NCBI GenBank assembly: GCA_964497585.1
Contig: CAZCDS010000001.1
Span: 310,001-374,000 of the forward strand
DNA: 64,000 nucleotides
Source: CAZCDS01 sp964497585
GTDB taxonomy: Bacteria > Desulfobacterota > Desulfomonilia > Desulfomonilales > Desulfomonilaceae
Reading direction: 5' to 3'
Position 1 is the stretch's first letter. Each line of letters begins with the position of its first letter. A program made the translations under genes and the position numbers. Below the pieces are notes generated by a model. The model was given only the letters and a program-made list of their open reading frames with translations. It did not search any database and was not told the DNA's origin. Shown piece by piece: positions 53,765 to 62,993 of this stretch.

Positions 53765-54856
53765 ATGGAGGCCATGGAACCTGAAGTTGTCACTCATAGA
53801 CCCCACGCGGCTCGCGATCGTATCCTTACGTGCGCTGCTACCGGGGTACTTCTTCTCTTCCTCTGGCACGCTGAGAACTCCTTCAGCGCTTACTCGATCC
53901 GCATCCTGAACAACATCGCCATATTCATCATCCTGGCCGTGAGCTACAATCTCATCAACGGAATCACCGGACAATTCTCACTTGAGCCGAACGCATTCCT
54001 GGCGATCGGCGCGTATACGAGCGCGATCCTGACGCTCTCTCCCGCGGAGAAGCTCAGGTCCTTTATCATCGAGCCGATGGTGTGGCCGCTCTCGGAAATC
54101 AGCGTATCCTTTCCGGTTTCGCTCCTGGCTGCCGGCGTGGTTACCGCGTTCATGGGCTTTTTGATGGCCATCCCGGTGTTCCGGGTACGAGGGGATTACC
54201 TTGCTATCGTGACCCTCGGGTTCGGCGAGGTGATCCAGGTGGTTGCGAACAACATTGTTCCCGTGACCAACGGTCCTCTCGGGCTAAAAGGTCTGCAACC
54301 GTACACAAACATCTGGTGGACTTGGGGAATTTGCCTGTTCACCCTCTTCTGCATCGTCAGGCTCGTCAACTCGTCGTACGGCCGGGCAATGAAAGCGGTC
54401 CGGGAAGACGAAACCGCTGCAGAGGCAATGGGTATCAACGCGTTCTGGACGAAGACCCTGGCCTTTACCTTCAGCGCGTTTTTTGAGGGCATCGCGGGAG
54501 GGCTGCTCGCACACCTTATCACGACGATCTCACCAACCCTCTTCACCTTCCTGCTGACCTTCAATCTCCTCATAATCATCGTCATTGGTGGACTTGGGAG
54601 CACCACGGGAGCGGTGATAGCGGCCGTCCTCTTCACGTGGGGCGGAGAGGCTCTCAGGGCCGTTGAGGAGCCCTTTACCCTGTTTGGTCTCCATTATCAC
54701 GGCATTCCGGGCATGCGCATGGTCATCTTTTCCGCTATCCTGATCCTCGTAATGTTGTTCGCCCGCAGCGGCCTCATGGGCAGGCGCGAGTTCACCTGGC
54801 AGGGCCTGTTCGATTGGGTCGAGGGAGTGGCCGGTCGAGTTCGGAGGAACGGATGA
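53765..54856 (+). CDS. livM: Branched-chain amino acid ABC transporter permease LivM
   Basis: This is the second permease of the pair, 363 residues with about ten membrane helices. Motifs include NNIAIFIILAVSYNLINGITGQFSLEPNAFLAIGAY, FRVRGDYLAIVTLGFGEVIQVV and the coupling loop GRAMKAVREDETAAEAMGIN. A second ATG three codons later is an equally good start. The 155-base gap from livH holds no gene. The stop overlaps the start of livG (ATGA). Confidence 0.95.
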   Translation: MEAMEPEVVTHRPHAARDRILTCAATGVLLLFLWHAENSFSAYSIRILNNIAIFIILAVSYNLINGITGQFSLEPNAFLAIGAYTSAILTLSPAEKLRSFIIEPMVWPLSEISVSFPVSLLAAGVVTAFMGFLMAIPVFRVRGDYLAIVTLGFGEVIQVVANNIVPVTNGPLGLKGLQPYTNIWWTWGICLFTLFCIVRLVNSSYGRAMKAVREDETAAEAMGINAFWTKTLAFTFSAFFEGIAGGLLAHLITTISPTLFTFLLTFNLLIIIVIGGLGSTTGAVIAAVLFTWGGEALRAVEEPFTLFGLHYHGIPGMRMVIFSAILILVMLFARSGLMGRREFTWQGLFDWVEGVAGRVRRNG

Positions 54857-55620
54857 ACGAGCCCCTTTTTCGAACAGACAAGCTCTCCGTGGCCTTCGGA
54901 GGCCTTGCTGCGCTCACGAGGCTGGACCTGGAAATCAACCAGGGTGAGATCGTCGGACTCATCGGGCCGAACGGCGCGGGAAAGACCACCGCTTTCAATG
55001 CCATAACCGGGATCACAAGACCTTCTTCCGGAAAGGTTATCTTCCAGGGTGAAAATCTGACCCGATTCAGTGCTCCGCAGATAGCTCGACGCGGTATTGC
55101 CAGGACATTTCAGCAGATCAGGCTCTACGACGATCTGACCGTCCTGGAAAACGTTATGGTAGCCGGGCACAGCTCGATCCGCTATTCCTTCGTGGAAGCC
55201 GTCATCGGCCTGGGACGCTTCAAGCGGGAGGAGCAGAGAATCACCGAGATGTCAGCAAACTTGCTGGAACTCATCGGACTCATCGACCTTGCACGTGAGA
55301 AGGCCGCCTCCTTGCCCTACGGCAGTCAACGCAGGCTGGAAGTGGCTCGGGCCCTTGCGCTGGAACCGATCCTGCTTCTCCTGGACGAGCCCGTGGCCGG
55401 GATGAATCCCATGGAGACGAGAGAGTTCGCCGAATTACTGTTGAGACTGCACGATGAACTGCGTCTCACCATCGGTCTCATAGAGCACGATATGGGATTC
55501 GTGATGACTATCTGTCACAAGATCAAGGTGATCGACCATGGGATACCCATAGCGTGGGGCACGCCCCATGAAATACGCAACAACGAAAAGGTGATCGCCG
55601 CATACCTCGGGCATGGGTAG
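54853..55620 (+). CDS. livG: Branched-chain amino acid ABC transporter ATPase LivG
   Basis: The 255-residue ATP-binding subunit is translationally coupled to livM; I preferred the overlapping ATG to the longer frame. Motifs: Walker A LIGPNGAGKTTAFNAITG, IARTFQQIRLYDDLTVLENVMVAG (Q-loop), the Liv-type signature LPYGSQRRLEVARALA, Walker B LLLLDEPVAGMNP, and IEHDMGFVM with the H-loop. The family end motif AWGTPHEIRNNEKVIAAYLG is present. Confidence 0.95.
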   Translation: MNEPLFRTDKLSVAFGGLAALTRLDLEINQGEIVGLIGPNGAGKTTAFNAITGITRPSSGKVIFQGENLTRFSAPQIARRGIARTFQQIRLYDDLTVLENVMVAGHSSIRYSFVEAVIGLGRFKREEQRITEMSANLLELIGLIDLAREKAASLPYGSQRRLEVARALALEPILLLLDEPVAGMNPMETREFAELLLRLHDELRLTIGLIEHDMGFVMTICHKIKVIDHGIPIAWGTPHEIRNNEKVIAAYLGHG

Positions 55621-55870
55621 GGCTAGGGACGGAAACGTGCAGGGCACCCTCTCTTTGTGAAAGAAAAGGGCTTCCCGCCCGCCATTTCCTTTCTTTTTCC
55701 CGGAACGGTGAGGGCTCGAGGGAGCGGTTTTCATGTCCGACGGGACGAGCAACTGTGCGTTTCATTGTATGAGAGCGTCATCCCCCATTCCAGAGGTGAC
55801 CGGCCGCGCATCGGAATTCGTCCAACCGGGTGGATGGTGACGTATTCCTCAAGGTATCGAGGAGAAGCTC

Positions 55871-56608
55871 TTGCTTGCAGTTAAAGACCTTCATGTGAGC
55901 TACGGAGGAATCCGCGCGCTCAGGGGAATCTCGCTGACGGTGGAAGAAGAACAGATCGTTACCCTTCTCGGGGCGAACGGCGCGGGAAAGAGCACCTCGA
56001 TCAGGGCCATATCGGGGATGGTACCCATAGACTCAGGCGAAGTGCTGTTTCGAGGCGACCCGATCGACAAGCTGCCTGTGCACGAGATCCAGAAGCTGGG
56101 CCTAGTTCATATACCCGAGGGCAGGAAGATCTTTGCCAACCTCACCGTGCGAGAAAACCTGATTATGGGCGCGTACCACAACCGCGACCGCGAAGACCTG
56201 AATCGTGCCATGCAGAGGATTTTCTCAACCTTCCCCATTCTCGAATCCCGGAGCGATCAGCTCGGCGGAACGCTCTCCGGGGGCGAACAACAGATGCTGG
56301 CAGTCGGCAGGGCTCTCATGTCCAAACCGACACTCCTAATGATGGATGAACCATCGCTTGGGCTCGCTCCCCTCATCGTGGCCGAGGTCTTCAAGATCAT
56401 TGAAGAGATCCGAGAAGAAGGCGTAACCGTGTTCCTCGTGGAACAGAACGCGAACGCAGCGCTGAAAGTGGCTGATCACGCGTATGTCCTGGAAAACGGG
56501 CGAGTCGTACTCCAAGGCAGCGGGGAAATACTGCTGGCCAACCAGCGAGTCAGAGAATATTACCTGGGAGAGACAGCCGCAACTGAGCCCAGTGACAATG
56601 AGGTTTGA
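55871..56608 (+). CDS. livF: Branched-chain amino acid ABC transporter ATPase LivF
   Basis: This is the second ATPase, 245 residues, starting with TTG eight bases after GAGGAG. Motifs: LHVSYGGIRALRGISL, Walker A LLGANGAGKSTSIRAI, LVHIPEGRKIFANLTVRENL, the signature LSGGEQQMLAVGRALM, Walker B LLMMDEPSLGLAP and FLVEQNANAAL. A 250-base gap separates it from livG, unusual for this operon, and holds no gene that I can support. Confidence 0.95.
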   Translation: MLAVKDLHVSYGGIRALRGISLTVEEEQIVTLLGANGAGKSTSIRAISGMVPIDSGEVLFRGDPIDKLPVHEIQKLGLVHIPEGRKIFANLTVRENLIMGAYHNRDREDLNRAMQRIFSTFPILESRSDQLGGTLSGGEQQMLAVGRALMSKPTLLMMDEPSLGLAPLIVAEVFKIIEEIREEGVTVFLVEQNANAALKVADHAYVLENGRVVLQGSGEILLANQRVREYYLGETAATEPSDNEV

Positions 56609-56612
56609 GAAT

Positions 56613-56648
56613 CCCCCCTTTTCCCTCTGGAAGGAGTTTGAGGGGGGG
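56613..56648 (+). terminator. Possible terminator of the liv operon
   Basis: A C6 run at 56613-56618 and a G7 run at 56642-56648 can pair around an imperfect inner stem (TTCC with GGAA), followed by AGAGTTTTG. The stem is irregular and the U-tract short. Confidence 0.3.
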
Positions 56649-56695
56649 AGAGTTTTGTACCATCGAAAGTACCCTGTACAAGACCGAATGAGCTG

Positions 56696-57430
56696 CTATC
56701 GACGGTGCTCCATCCAGTCCTTCAGGAGATCAAACTGGTCAGGTTGTAATGCGAAAACCGTCGGATGTTTGCCGATGGACACCAGGAGATGACATGGGTA
56801 AGTCCGTGTCTGCTTGAGTCGCAGCATCCTGCGCGCGAGATGCCTGGGAATCTTGATCCAGTTGTACGAGTAACGCGGTCTCGGCTTGAACAGCAGCCCA
56901 TTCCGATAGAATTCGATATCCCAGCCGTCAACATCCAGGGTGCGGAATGGAACCTCCTCCGGCCCGGCGATTCTGAGTGCGTCTCCGAGGACGTGCTGAA
57001 TAAAACCTACGCCACCCAACAAGAGCGGCGGAACAAGCAGGAATGCCAGGATAGAGAAGCCGCCGCGGTGAGATGGCTCTTTTCCAACCCAAGCGAGGAT
57101 GCCGGTCAGCAGCAACAGTCCCAACCAGCACAACACCGTTCTAACTGTGATAAGGCGGCTTCTACCTCGCGTGAACTCATAGTCCCTGAGTTGCATCCCG
57201 CGACTCAATTCACGGCCGACTATCACCGCGCTGAGAGGAAACATCCCTAAGCAAGAGAGAATCAGGGGATGCATCCCCCACTCTCCTTCCGCGACACCCA
57301 AGAGGGCGACAACGAACACTATCGCCGTAAATACACCGGCGAGAATCAGCGCGTATCCCACCCCTGCGTTGGCTTCTCTCGTAGTACAGTCTAGAGGGTT
57401 CGAGTCCATGAGGATTTCGTGAATTTTCAC
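56696..57430 (-). CDS. Hypothetical membrane protein coupled to a hybrid histidine kinase
   Basis: The 244-residue protein has four hydrophobic segments in the first 140 residues (LILAGVFTAIVFVVALLGVA, MHPLILSCLGMFPLSAVIVG, TVLCWLGLLLLTGILAWVG, ILAFLLVPPLLLGGVGF). A basic soluble C-terminal domain follows (LDVDGWDIEFYRNGLLFKPRPRYSYNWIKIPRHLARRML) that looks like a small PH-like domain; that last point is tentative. The start overlaps the kinase stop by four bases (ATGA), so both are probably made together. No family is recognised. Confidence 0.6.
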   Translation of the reverse strand: MKIHEILMDSNPLDCTTREANAGVGYALILAGVFTAIVFVVALLGVAEGEWGMHPLILSCLGMFPLSAVIVGRELSRGMQLRDYEFTRGRSRLITVRTVLCWLGLLLLTGILAWVGKEPSHRGGFSILAFLLVPPLLLGGVGFIQHVLGDALRIAGPEEVPFRTLDVDGWDIEFYRNGLLFKPRPRYSYNWIKIPRHLARRMLRLKQTRTYPCHLLVSIGKHPTVFALQPDQFDLLKDWMEHRR

Positions 57431-59574
57431 CGGGCCGTGAGAACCTCCTGGAGCGCGGCACTCAGATCCCTGGCATTGTATGGTTTGGGGACAATACCCT
57501 TGAAGCCGTAACGCTTATAGTCGGACATGATCGGGTCCGTCGAATAACCGCTCGATACGATGGCCCGGACGTCAGGATCGATCTGGCGAAGTCTCTCGAT
57601 TGCGGCCTTTCCCCCCATGCCGCCGGGAACCGTAAGGTCCATGATCACCACGGAGAACGGATCTTGAGCCTCTCTCGCTTTGGTGTACAGGTCAATGGCT
57701 TCGGCGCCGTCGCTGGCGCACTCCACTTCATATCCGAGAAGCTTGAGCAGATCGCTCGCCGCCACCCTGATCACTTCCTCGTCGTCCATGAGCAGGATTC
57801 GCCCTCTTCCGATTGTGGGGATCTCACCGGACTCTTCCACCGTGGATTCCACCCTGAATTCGGATGCAGGGAGGAATACAACGAATGTTGTTCCGACCCC
57901 GACTTCGGATCGGACTTCGAGGTTGCCTCCGTGTCTTTTGATAATGGAGTATGCCGTGGAGAGCCCGAGACCGCTTCCCTGGAGCTTGGTAGTGAAATAG
58001 GGATCGAATATCTTGGAAAGGACCTCCCGGGACATACCGGGCCCATCATCCTCGACAGATATTCTCACGTATTCCCCGTCTTTCAGAAGCGCTGAACCGC
58101 TTTGTTCCCCTCCGACTACGAGATGGTTATCCGCGGAAAGCACGACCGTACCCCCGTCGGGCATGGCCTGCTGAGCGTTGATCAGCAGATTTTGCACCAC
58201 TTGGCTGATCTGTTGGGGATCACCTTCCGCACCCCACAGATCGGGGGCGAGGTTTAGCGTGTACTTCACGTTGGAACCGCTCAGCACAAGTGCGGCGCTC
58301 TGCTTGAGGAGTTCGGACAGGGATATCAGTCGCTTGACCGGCTCTGCCTCACCTTTGGTAAACGTAAGGAGCTGGAGAGTCAGATTTCTTGCGGCTGCTG
58401 CAGCCTTCTCCGCATTTCTGAGCGCCTCGTATACCGGGCTGTCTTTCGTTGCGCGCATTTTCGCCAGCGACATGTTGGCCGTTATACCGGTGAGCAGGTT
58501 ATTGAAATCATGAGCAATACCACCGGCGATGAGTTCGAGGGACTGAAGCTTTTCGGCCTTGAGCAGCTCTTTTTCGGCCCTCTTTCGCTCCGTGATGTCC
58601 CGCAGCATGGCCAGCAATGCCGGTTTCCCGTTCCAATCGGTGTTCTCCACGCGCATCTCCAGTACGCGCTCGTCTCCATCGGCGTAGAATCCTTTGATCT
58701 CGGATGTCTCACCGGCCACCAGCGGCCGCCCATAGCGAGCACCTATCAACTGGTCGGGAGATCGTCCCAAAAGCCTGGCTGACGCCGGGTTGGCGTAAAG
58801 AATCCTTCCGCCCCGATCAAATACCGCAATGCCTTCCCCTGTCTTTTCGACGATGCTGGTAAAGCCGGCGCGGCTGGATTTCAGGCTCTCTTGAGCGATT
58901 TTGCGGATCTTGATCTCGTTGAGAAGCTGCTCATTCATCATCTTCAATTCGACTGTTCGCTCTCGGACCCGCTCCTCGAGCTGATCGCGAGCTTTGAGCA
59001 GTTCCTCCCTGTGTTTCTTCTGGAGGAGAAGCTGTTTCTTTTCGGCCGTGATATCTTCGATGATCACCAGCAATGACTTTTCCCCGCCGATGTTCATGGA
59101 GCGGATGTATATTCTGCTCCAGATCCTGCTCTTTTCCACATCGAGGACAGCCCCGTTCACCTGTGCTTTCTTCGTCTCGAACAGCTCTTCCGTCACCGAC
59201 CGGACCTTCTCGGCAACCGACGGATTGGAGAAGAGTGAACAGAAGGGTTTACCTTGAATCTTCTCGTAGCCGCTGCTGATTTTTTTCCAGGATCGGTTGG
59301 CGAAGATTATTCGTTGGGAATGGTCGATCAGGAGGGTCGGAACGGGAAGCGCCTGCAGTAACCCCCCGAATGAGGAAGACGCGAGCCCCGCTCCCTCAAG
59401 GCTATCCCACTCATCCAATTCACTGACGAGGGAGTCGAGATCGATAATCTCGGTAGTGGACGTGAATGATTCGAACTCAATGGAGTCCGCGCCGAACAGA
59501 TCCGTCTCTTGTGACCAAGGATACTGCGGCTCATCCTCAGCCGGATCAACAATCCTGATGTCTCTCTCACTCAT
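57427..59574 (-). CDS. Soluble hybrid sensor histidine kinase (PAS-PAS-HisKA-HATPase-REC)
   Basis: The 715-residue protein has no membrane segment, so it should sense an intracellular signal. Order: an acidic N-terminal region of about 70 residues, a first PAS domain (about 75-185), a coiled coil (KKHREELLKARDQLEERVRERT), and a second PAS domain (about 235-340, ending RDITERKRAEKELL). Next is the HisKA helix with phospho-His in ELIAGGIAHDFNNLLTGI. The ATPase domain has NLLINAQQAMPDGG (N box), DDGPGMS (G1) and GSGLGLSTAYSIIKRHGG (G2). The C-terminal receiver has RILLMDDEE and phospho-Asp in VIMDLTVPGGMGG. This GIAHDFNNLL type often works without a separate regulator. It has no helix-turn-helix output. 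Confidence 0.93.
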   Translation of the reverse strand: MSERDIRIVDPAEDEPQYPWSQETDLFGADSIEFESFTSTTEIIDLDSLVSELDEWDSLEGAGLASSSFGGLLQALPVPTLLIDHSQRIIFANRSWKKISSGYEKIQGKPFCSLFSNPSVAEKVRSVTEELFETKKAQVNGAVLDVEKSRIWSRIYIRSMNIGGEKSLLVIIEDITAEKKQLLLQKKHREELLKARDQLEERVRERTVELKMMNEQLLNEIKIRKIAQESLKSSRAGFTSIVEKTGEGIAVFDRGGRILYANPASARLLGRSPDQLIGARYGRPLVAGETSEIKGFYADGDERVLEMRVENTDWNGKPALLAMLRDITERKRAEKELLKAEKLQSLELIAGGIAHDFNNLLTGITANMSLAKMRATKDSPVYEALRNAEKAAAAARNLTLQLLTFTKGEAEPVKRLISLSELLKQSAALVLSGSNVKYTLNLAPDLWGAEGDPQQISQVVQNLLINAQQAMPDGGTVVLSADNHLVVGGEQSGSALLKDGEYVRISVEDDGPGMSREVLSKIFDPYFTTKLQGSGLGLSTAYSIIKRHGGNLEVRSEVGVGTTFVVFLPASEFRVESTVEESGEIPTIGRGRILLMDDEEVIRVAASDLLKLLGYEVECASDGAEAIDLYTKAREAQDPFSVVIMDLTVPGGMGGKAAIERLRQIDPDVRAIVSSGYSTDPIMSDYKRYGFKGIVPKPYNARDLSAALQEVLTAR

Positions 59575-60281
59575 TGCCCGCCCTCACGAGTCTGAGCTTC
59601 CCCCTCCCAACCCCTGCGTCGGTTCCTCTTCGGACGACGCAGAGCGAGCCCCCAATGTCGTTCGACGGCTCGTCCATCTTCTTGGCCAAGAGCCCCGGGA
59701 CGGCTCTCTCTGGTATCTCACCCGGGCGAACAGAACTGCGGCGTTGTCTGGTTGGAGCGCCGCAGGAGACCATCACACATGAATCCGGCTGGATAGAGGA
59801 ATCTCCAAGAAAGATTGTAACACACTTTGCCGCGAGATTAGCAATAAACTGATAGACCCGCCGCGCTGACCCTCGAAGACTTTTTCTGAGAGTAGAAGCA
59901 CCCAGATATTCTACGGCTCTGCTTAAGGGCTCACATAGCCCGCAATGACCCACGTGCTCACGGGGCGGGGAACCGAAGGTCTTGCACAAGCATCGTGGAG
60001 CAGTGGTAGAGCACAGTCCTTGGTGCACTTATTCAATCAATTTGGGGTAAAGGGTTACCGGGGAGGGGCGGTAGGTCCCCTGCCTTGCTGAAGGGTCTGG
60101 GTGCCAGTAACCACGCCGACGCGTGGTAAGCGGCCTTTGGGGAGGCATCCGAGTAACCGGTTTTCTCCCAAATAGATACGAGCGGGTAAAGTGGGGAAGT
60201 ATCTCTTTTGGGTCTTCTTGGTGGTAGACAGCTCCTCCTCTTCCTGATTTCTTGGCGTCTTGGTAGTTCGATCGTTTCCAC
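59575..60281. other. Intergenic region of about 700 bases, kinase / uvrC
   Basis: Apart from the tRNA-like fragment listed separately, minus-strand frames of about 80-150 codons occur here without recognisable families or ribosome-binding sites. One frame (60029-60328) overlaps the end of uvrC and is not supported. Confidence 0.4.
59996..60024 (+). other. tRNA-Thr(GGU)-like 5' fragment
   Basis: AGTGGTAGAGCACAGTCCTT followed by GGT reads like the D-loop, D-stem 3' strand and anticodon arm up to the GGU anticodon of a bacterial tRNA-Thr. The sequence then stops resembling a tRNA: there is no 3' half, no T-arm and no acceptor pairing. It may be the scar of an integration or deletion at a tRNA gene, or a chance match. 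Confidence 0.35.
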
Positions 60282-62153
60282 TCAGGATAACCCCTCACGT
60301 TGATCCGGGAATATCGATTCCATCTCACTGTGGGTTTCTTCCCGGGGATTCAGATGCGCCCGGATTCGTTCCACGTCTCTCTTGCCGATACCGGCCACGT
60401 CCGAGAGCTCTTCGTCCGTGGCAGCGAGGACTCCCTGGACGCTTCCGAAGGCCTTGAGCAGGCTGTCTCGTTTCTTGTGCCCGATGCCCGGGACATCGTC
60501 GAGGGCGGAGCGGATTACGGTTCTCTTCCGTGTCTTAGTATGGAATTCATGCACGAATCGGTGGGACTCGTCTCGCACGCGCATCAGGAGCATGAGCCCG
60601 GGATCGCCCTTGCGGAATCTCACCGGATTTTTGCGGTTCGGCAAGTAGATCTTGTCCTGAGAACCTTCCTTTTTACCCTTGGCGATTGAGGCTACGGGGA
60701 GAGCCTCTTTCCCCAGTTTGTCCTGCAGCGCGGCGACCGCAGCGTTCAACTGTGACTTTCCCCCATCGACGAGGATCAGATCCGGGAGCGGGTCGTCATC
60801 TCTATGTCCGAGCCGCCGGGTCAGTGTCTGGTAGATCATACCCGGATCGTCCTGGTCGGAAAAGCCCTCCATCCTGAACTTCCTGTAGAGCGACTTGGCG
60901 GGTTTGGGGCCCCTGAAGGCCACCTTGACCCCGACCGGTTCGCTTCCCGCGACATTAGAGATGTCATAGCCTTCGATGATTCCCGGGAGCGTACCAAGGT
61001 GCAATTTCGCCGCGACGCGTTCCAGCGCGGCTTCGCTGAGATCGTGGACGGTTTCCCGGGACAAAGCATTTGCAGCGTTTTTCAGGGCCAACCTGACGAG
61101 GCTCGCACCCCGGCCCCGCGCGGGCACCCTGAGCGTCACCTTGTTCCCTCTGATCTCGGAAAGCCAGTCCCGGATCGGCATCGGACTCTCGATGGAATGG
61201 GAGATAAGCACCTCTTTGGGAACGAACGCGCCCGAGCCGTAGTACTGCTTGATCGACGCGGCCATGACCTCTTCTTCGTCGAGCGCTCGATTACGAAAGA
61301 GGAAAGAGTCCTCTGACAGCAATCTTCCCCGACGCAAGGACAGTACCGCGACGGCAAAGAGGTCTGAGTTCCCGGTGGCCAGTCCGAAAACATCCTGATC
61401 CTTAAGATGAAAGAAGGAGACGTTCTGTACTTCCAGGGTGCGCTCGACGGCATAGATGCGATCCCGGATACGCGCAGCCTCCTCAAATCGCAGATCTTCG
61501 GCCGCTTTCTCCATTTCCTTCTCGAGGTCCCTTACGAGATCTTCGCTCTTGCCCTGAAGGAGGAGGATCACTCCTTTGACCATGCGATCGTACTCGTGCT
61601 TGTCGACCTTGCCCGCGCAGGGGCAGAGACATCGCTTCATCTGGCAGTTCAGGCAGGGACGTTTGCATGTGGCAAACTGGCGCTCGGAACATTGACGCAG
61701 CGGAAAGATGCGTTGAATGAATCTCAGCGTGATTCGCGCGTCCTTCGCCGAGGAGTAGGGGCCGAAATAGCGGTTCTTATCCGGTTTGATCTTTTGCGTC
61801 CGAATCAGGGTTAGTCGAGGAAAGGGATGGGTGGTGTTGAGCTTCAGTGAAAAGAAGGACTTGTCGTCCCTCAGGTTCACATTGAACCTGGGCCGGTACT
61901 GCTTGATCAGGTTGTTTTCGAGTATCAGTGCCTCTTTTTCGGTCTCGGTGAGGATGGTCCGGATGCTGTCAACCTGTTGCATAAGGAAGAACGTCTTCGG
62001 CCGGTCGTCGCCGTGTTTGACGAAATAGCTGCGCACACGATTCCTCAGGTTGGTCGCTTTACCCACATAGAGGACCGTGCCATTGCGGTCATGCATCAGG
62101 TAGACCCCGGCGCTCCGGGGTAGATTTTTCAGAAACTCGTCGTCCACAGGCAT
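60282..62153 (-). CDS. uvrC: Excinuclease ABC subunit C (UvrC)
   Basis: UvrC makes both incisions in nucleotide excision repair. The 623 residues include the GIY-YIG domain (AGVYLMHDRNGTVLYVGKATN), a cysteine cluster near 150-170 (CSERQFATCKRPCLNCQMKRC), and the UVR domain (EKEMEKAAEDLRFEEAARIRDR). The RNase H-like endonuclease half contains EGYDISNVAGSEPVGVKVAF and DLILVDGGKSQLNAA (catalytic Asp). It ends in tandem helix-hairpin-helix motifs (LDDVPGIGHKKRDSLLKAFG, LSDVAGIGKRDVERI). Length and order are normal. Confidence 0.97.
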   Translation of the reverse strand: MPVDDEFLKNLPRSAGVYLMHDRNGTVLYVGKATNLRNRVRSYFVKHGDDRPKTFFLMQQVDSIRTILTETEKEALILENNLIKQYRPRFNVNLRDDKSFFSLKLNTTHPFPRLTLIRTQKIKPDKNRYFGPYSSAKDARITLRFIQRIFPLRQCSERQFATCKRPCLNCQMKRCLCPCAGKVDKHEYDRMVKGVILLLQGKSEDLVRDLEKEMEKAAEDLRFEEAARIRDRIYAVERTLEVQNVSFFHLKDQDVFGLATGNSDLFAVAVLSLRRGRLLSEDSFLFRNRALDEEEVMAASIKQYYGSGAFVPKEVLISHSIESPMPIRDWLSEIRGNKVTLRVPARGRGASLVRLALKNAANALSRETVHDLSEAALERVAAKLHLGTLPGIIEGYDISNVAGSEPVGVKVAFRGPKPAKSLYRKFRMEGFSDQDDPGMIYQTLTRRLGHRDDDPLPDLILVDGGKSQLNAAVAALQDKLGKEALPVASIAKGKKEGSQDKIYLPNRKNPVRFRKGDPGLMLLMRVRDESHRFVHEFHTKTRKRTVIRSALDDVPGIGHKKRDSLLKAFGSVQGVLAATDEELSDVAGIGKRDVERIRAHLNPREETHSEMESIFPDQREGLS

Positions 62154-62570
62154 AGACGAATGACCTCGGAATCCGAAATGCTAGCGGGGCAGATCGGTTG
62201 CGCATTCCCCGCCGTAGGAAATCGCCCACATGCCGCCAAATCCATGGCTCGGCACCCAGCGATTCCGCCAGGTGTTGTCCCGGCGGACGCTAGGATGCGT
62301 CGTAGGGTGTTGTTCCGTCCCATCCCAGAGGGCGGAGCGGCCGACAAAATCGCCTTGATCAAGTGGGTCTTCATCTGCTAAATATATATGTTTATGTCAA
62401 TGGCGTCCCGCGTCAAGGGTCGAACCCGATTTCCTCGGGGGGGATCTAAGGGCGTGAGATCCTGACCAGGTGTGCTTCAGGGCGTCGAGAAGATCCGACG
62501 CTGAGTCTGTGAAATCCTTCCCGTGGCCGCCCGAAATGAGAGCCCACCTCAACACGTAGGATTGTCAGCC
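62154..62570. other. Intergenic region uvrC / HTH gene
   Basis: The region of about 415 bases is divergent. No gene was recognised; a plus-strand frame runs through its last 48 bases but lacks a ribosome-binding site before its own start. Confidence 0.35.
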
Positions 62571-62972
62571 ATGAAGAAGAATGAAGACCGAAAGCTTGCC
62601 GAAGATGCCTTCCTTGACGAGCGGGGCCGAATCACGAACAAGGAGCTGGCTGCCCGCCTCAACGTGCATCCCGCTACGATCGCCAGGTGGAGGCGACTCG
62701 ATGATTGGGATATGAAGCTCGTACGGGCCGTTTCGACCCGGGATGAGATCGCGTCCAACCAAGAGGACCCCTTCGATGTCGATCTCCGTCACATAAGGCT
62801 CCTCAACGAACGAATTGACACGTATCTGAATAAGAGAGAATTGCTGCCTTCCGAAATAAGGGAGCTGGCTGAAGCCAAGTACCACCTGATGAATTGCACG
62901 GAGATAATCCGCGACCAGATGACCTATCCCTTTATGGAAGAATATCCTGAAAACGGTACCGACTTTGACTGA
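62571..62972 (+). CDS. Small helix-turn-helix protein, phage terminase small-subunit-like
   Basis: I chose the ATG at 62571 (AGGA nine bases upstream), giving 133 residues. Residues 8-48 (KLAEDAFLDERGRITNKELA and ARLNVHPATIARWRRLDDW) form a helix-turn-helix of the type found at the N-terminus of phage small terminase subunits and related regulators. The rest is helical and acidic (LNERIDTYLNKRELLPSEIRELAEAKY), ending in EEYPENGTDFD. No other phage gene is near. It precedes the por operon by 21 bases in the same direction, so a regulatory or accessory role there is possible but unproven. Confidence 0.65.
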   Translation: MKKNEDRKLAEDAFLDERGRITNKELAARLNVHPATIARWRRLDDWDMKLVRAVSTRDEIASNQEDPFDVDLRHIRLLNERIDTYLNKRELLPSEIRELAEAKYHLMNCTEIIRDQMTYPFMEEYPENGTDFD

Positions 62973-62993
62973 CAACCTCTCAAAGGAGCGATC

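Noticed and set aside
60029..60328. 99-codon minus-strand frame overlapping the end of uvrC
   Set aside because: It overlaps uvrC in another frame, has no good start signal and no recognisable family.
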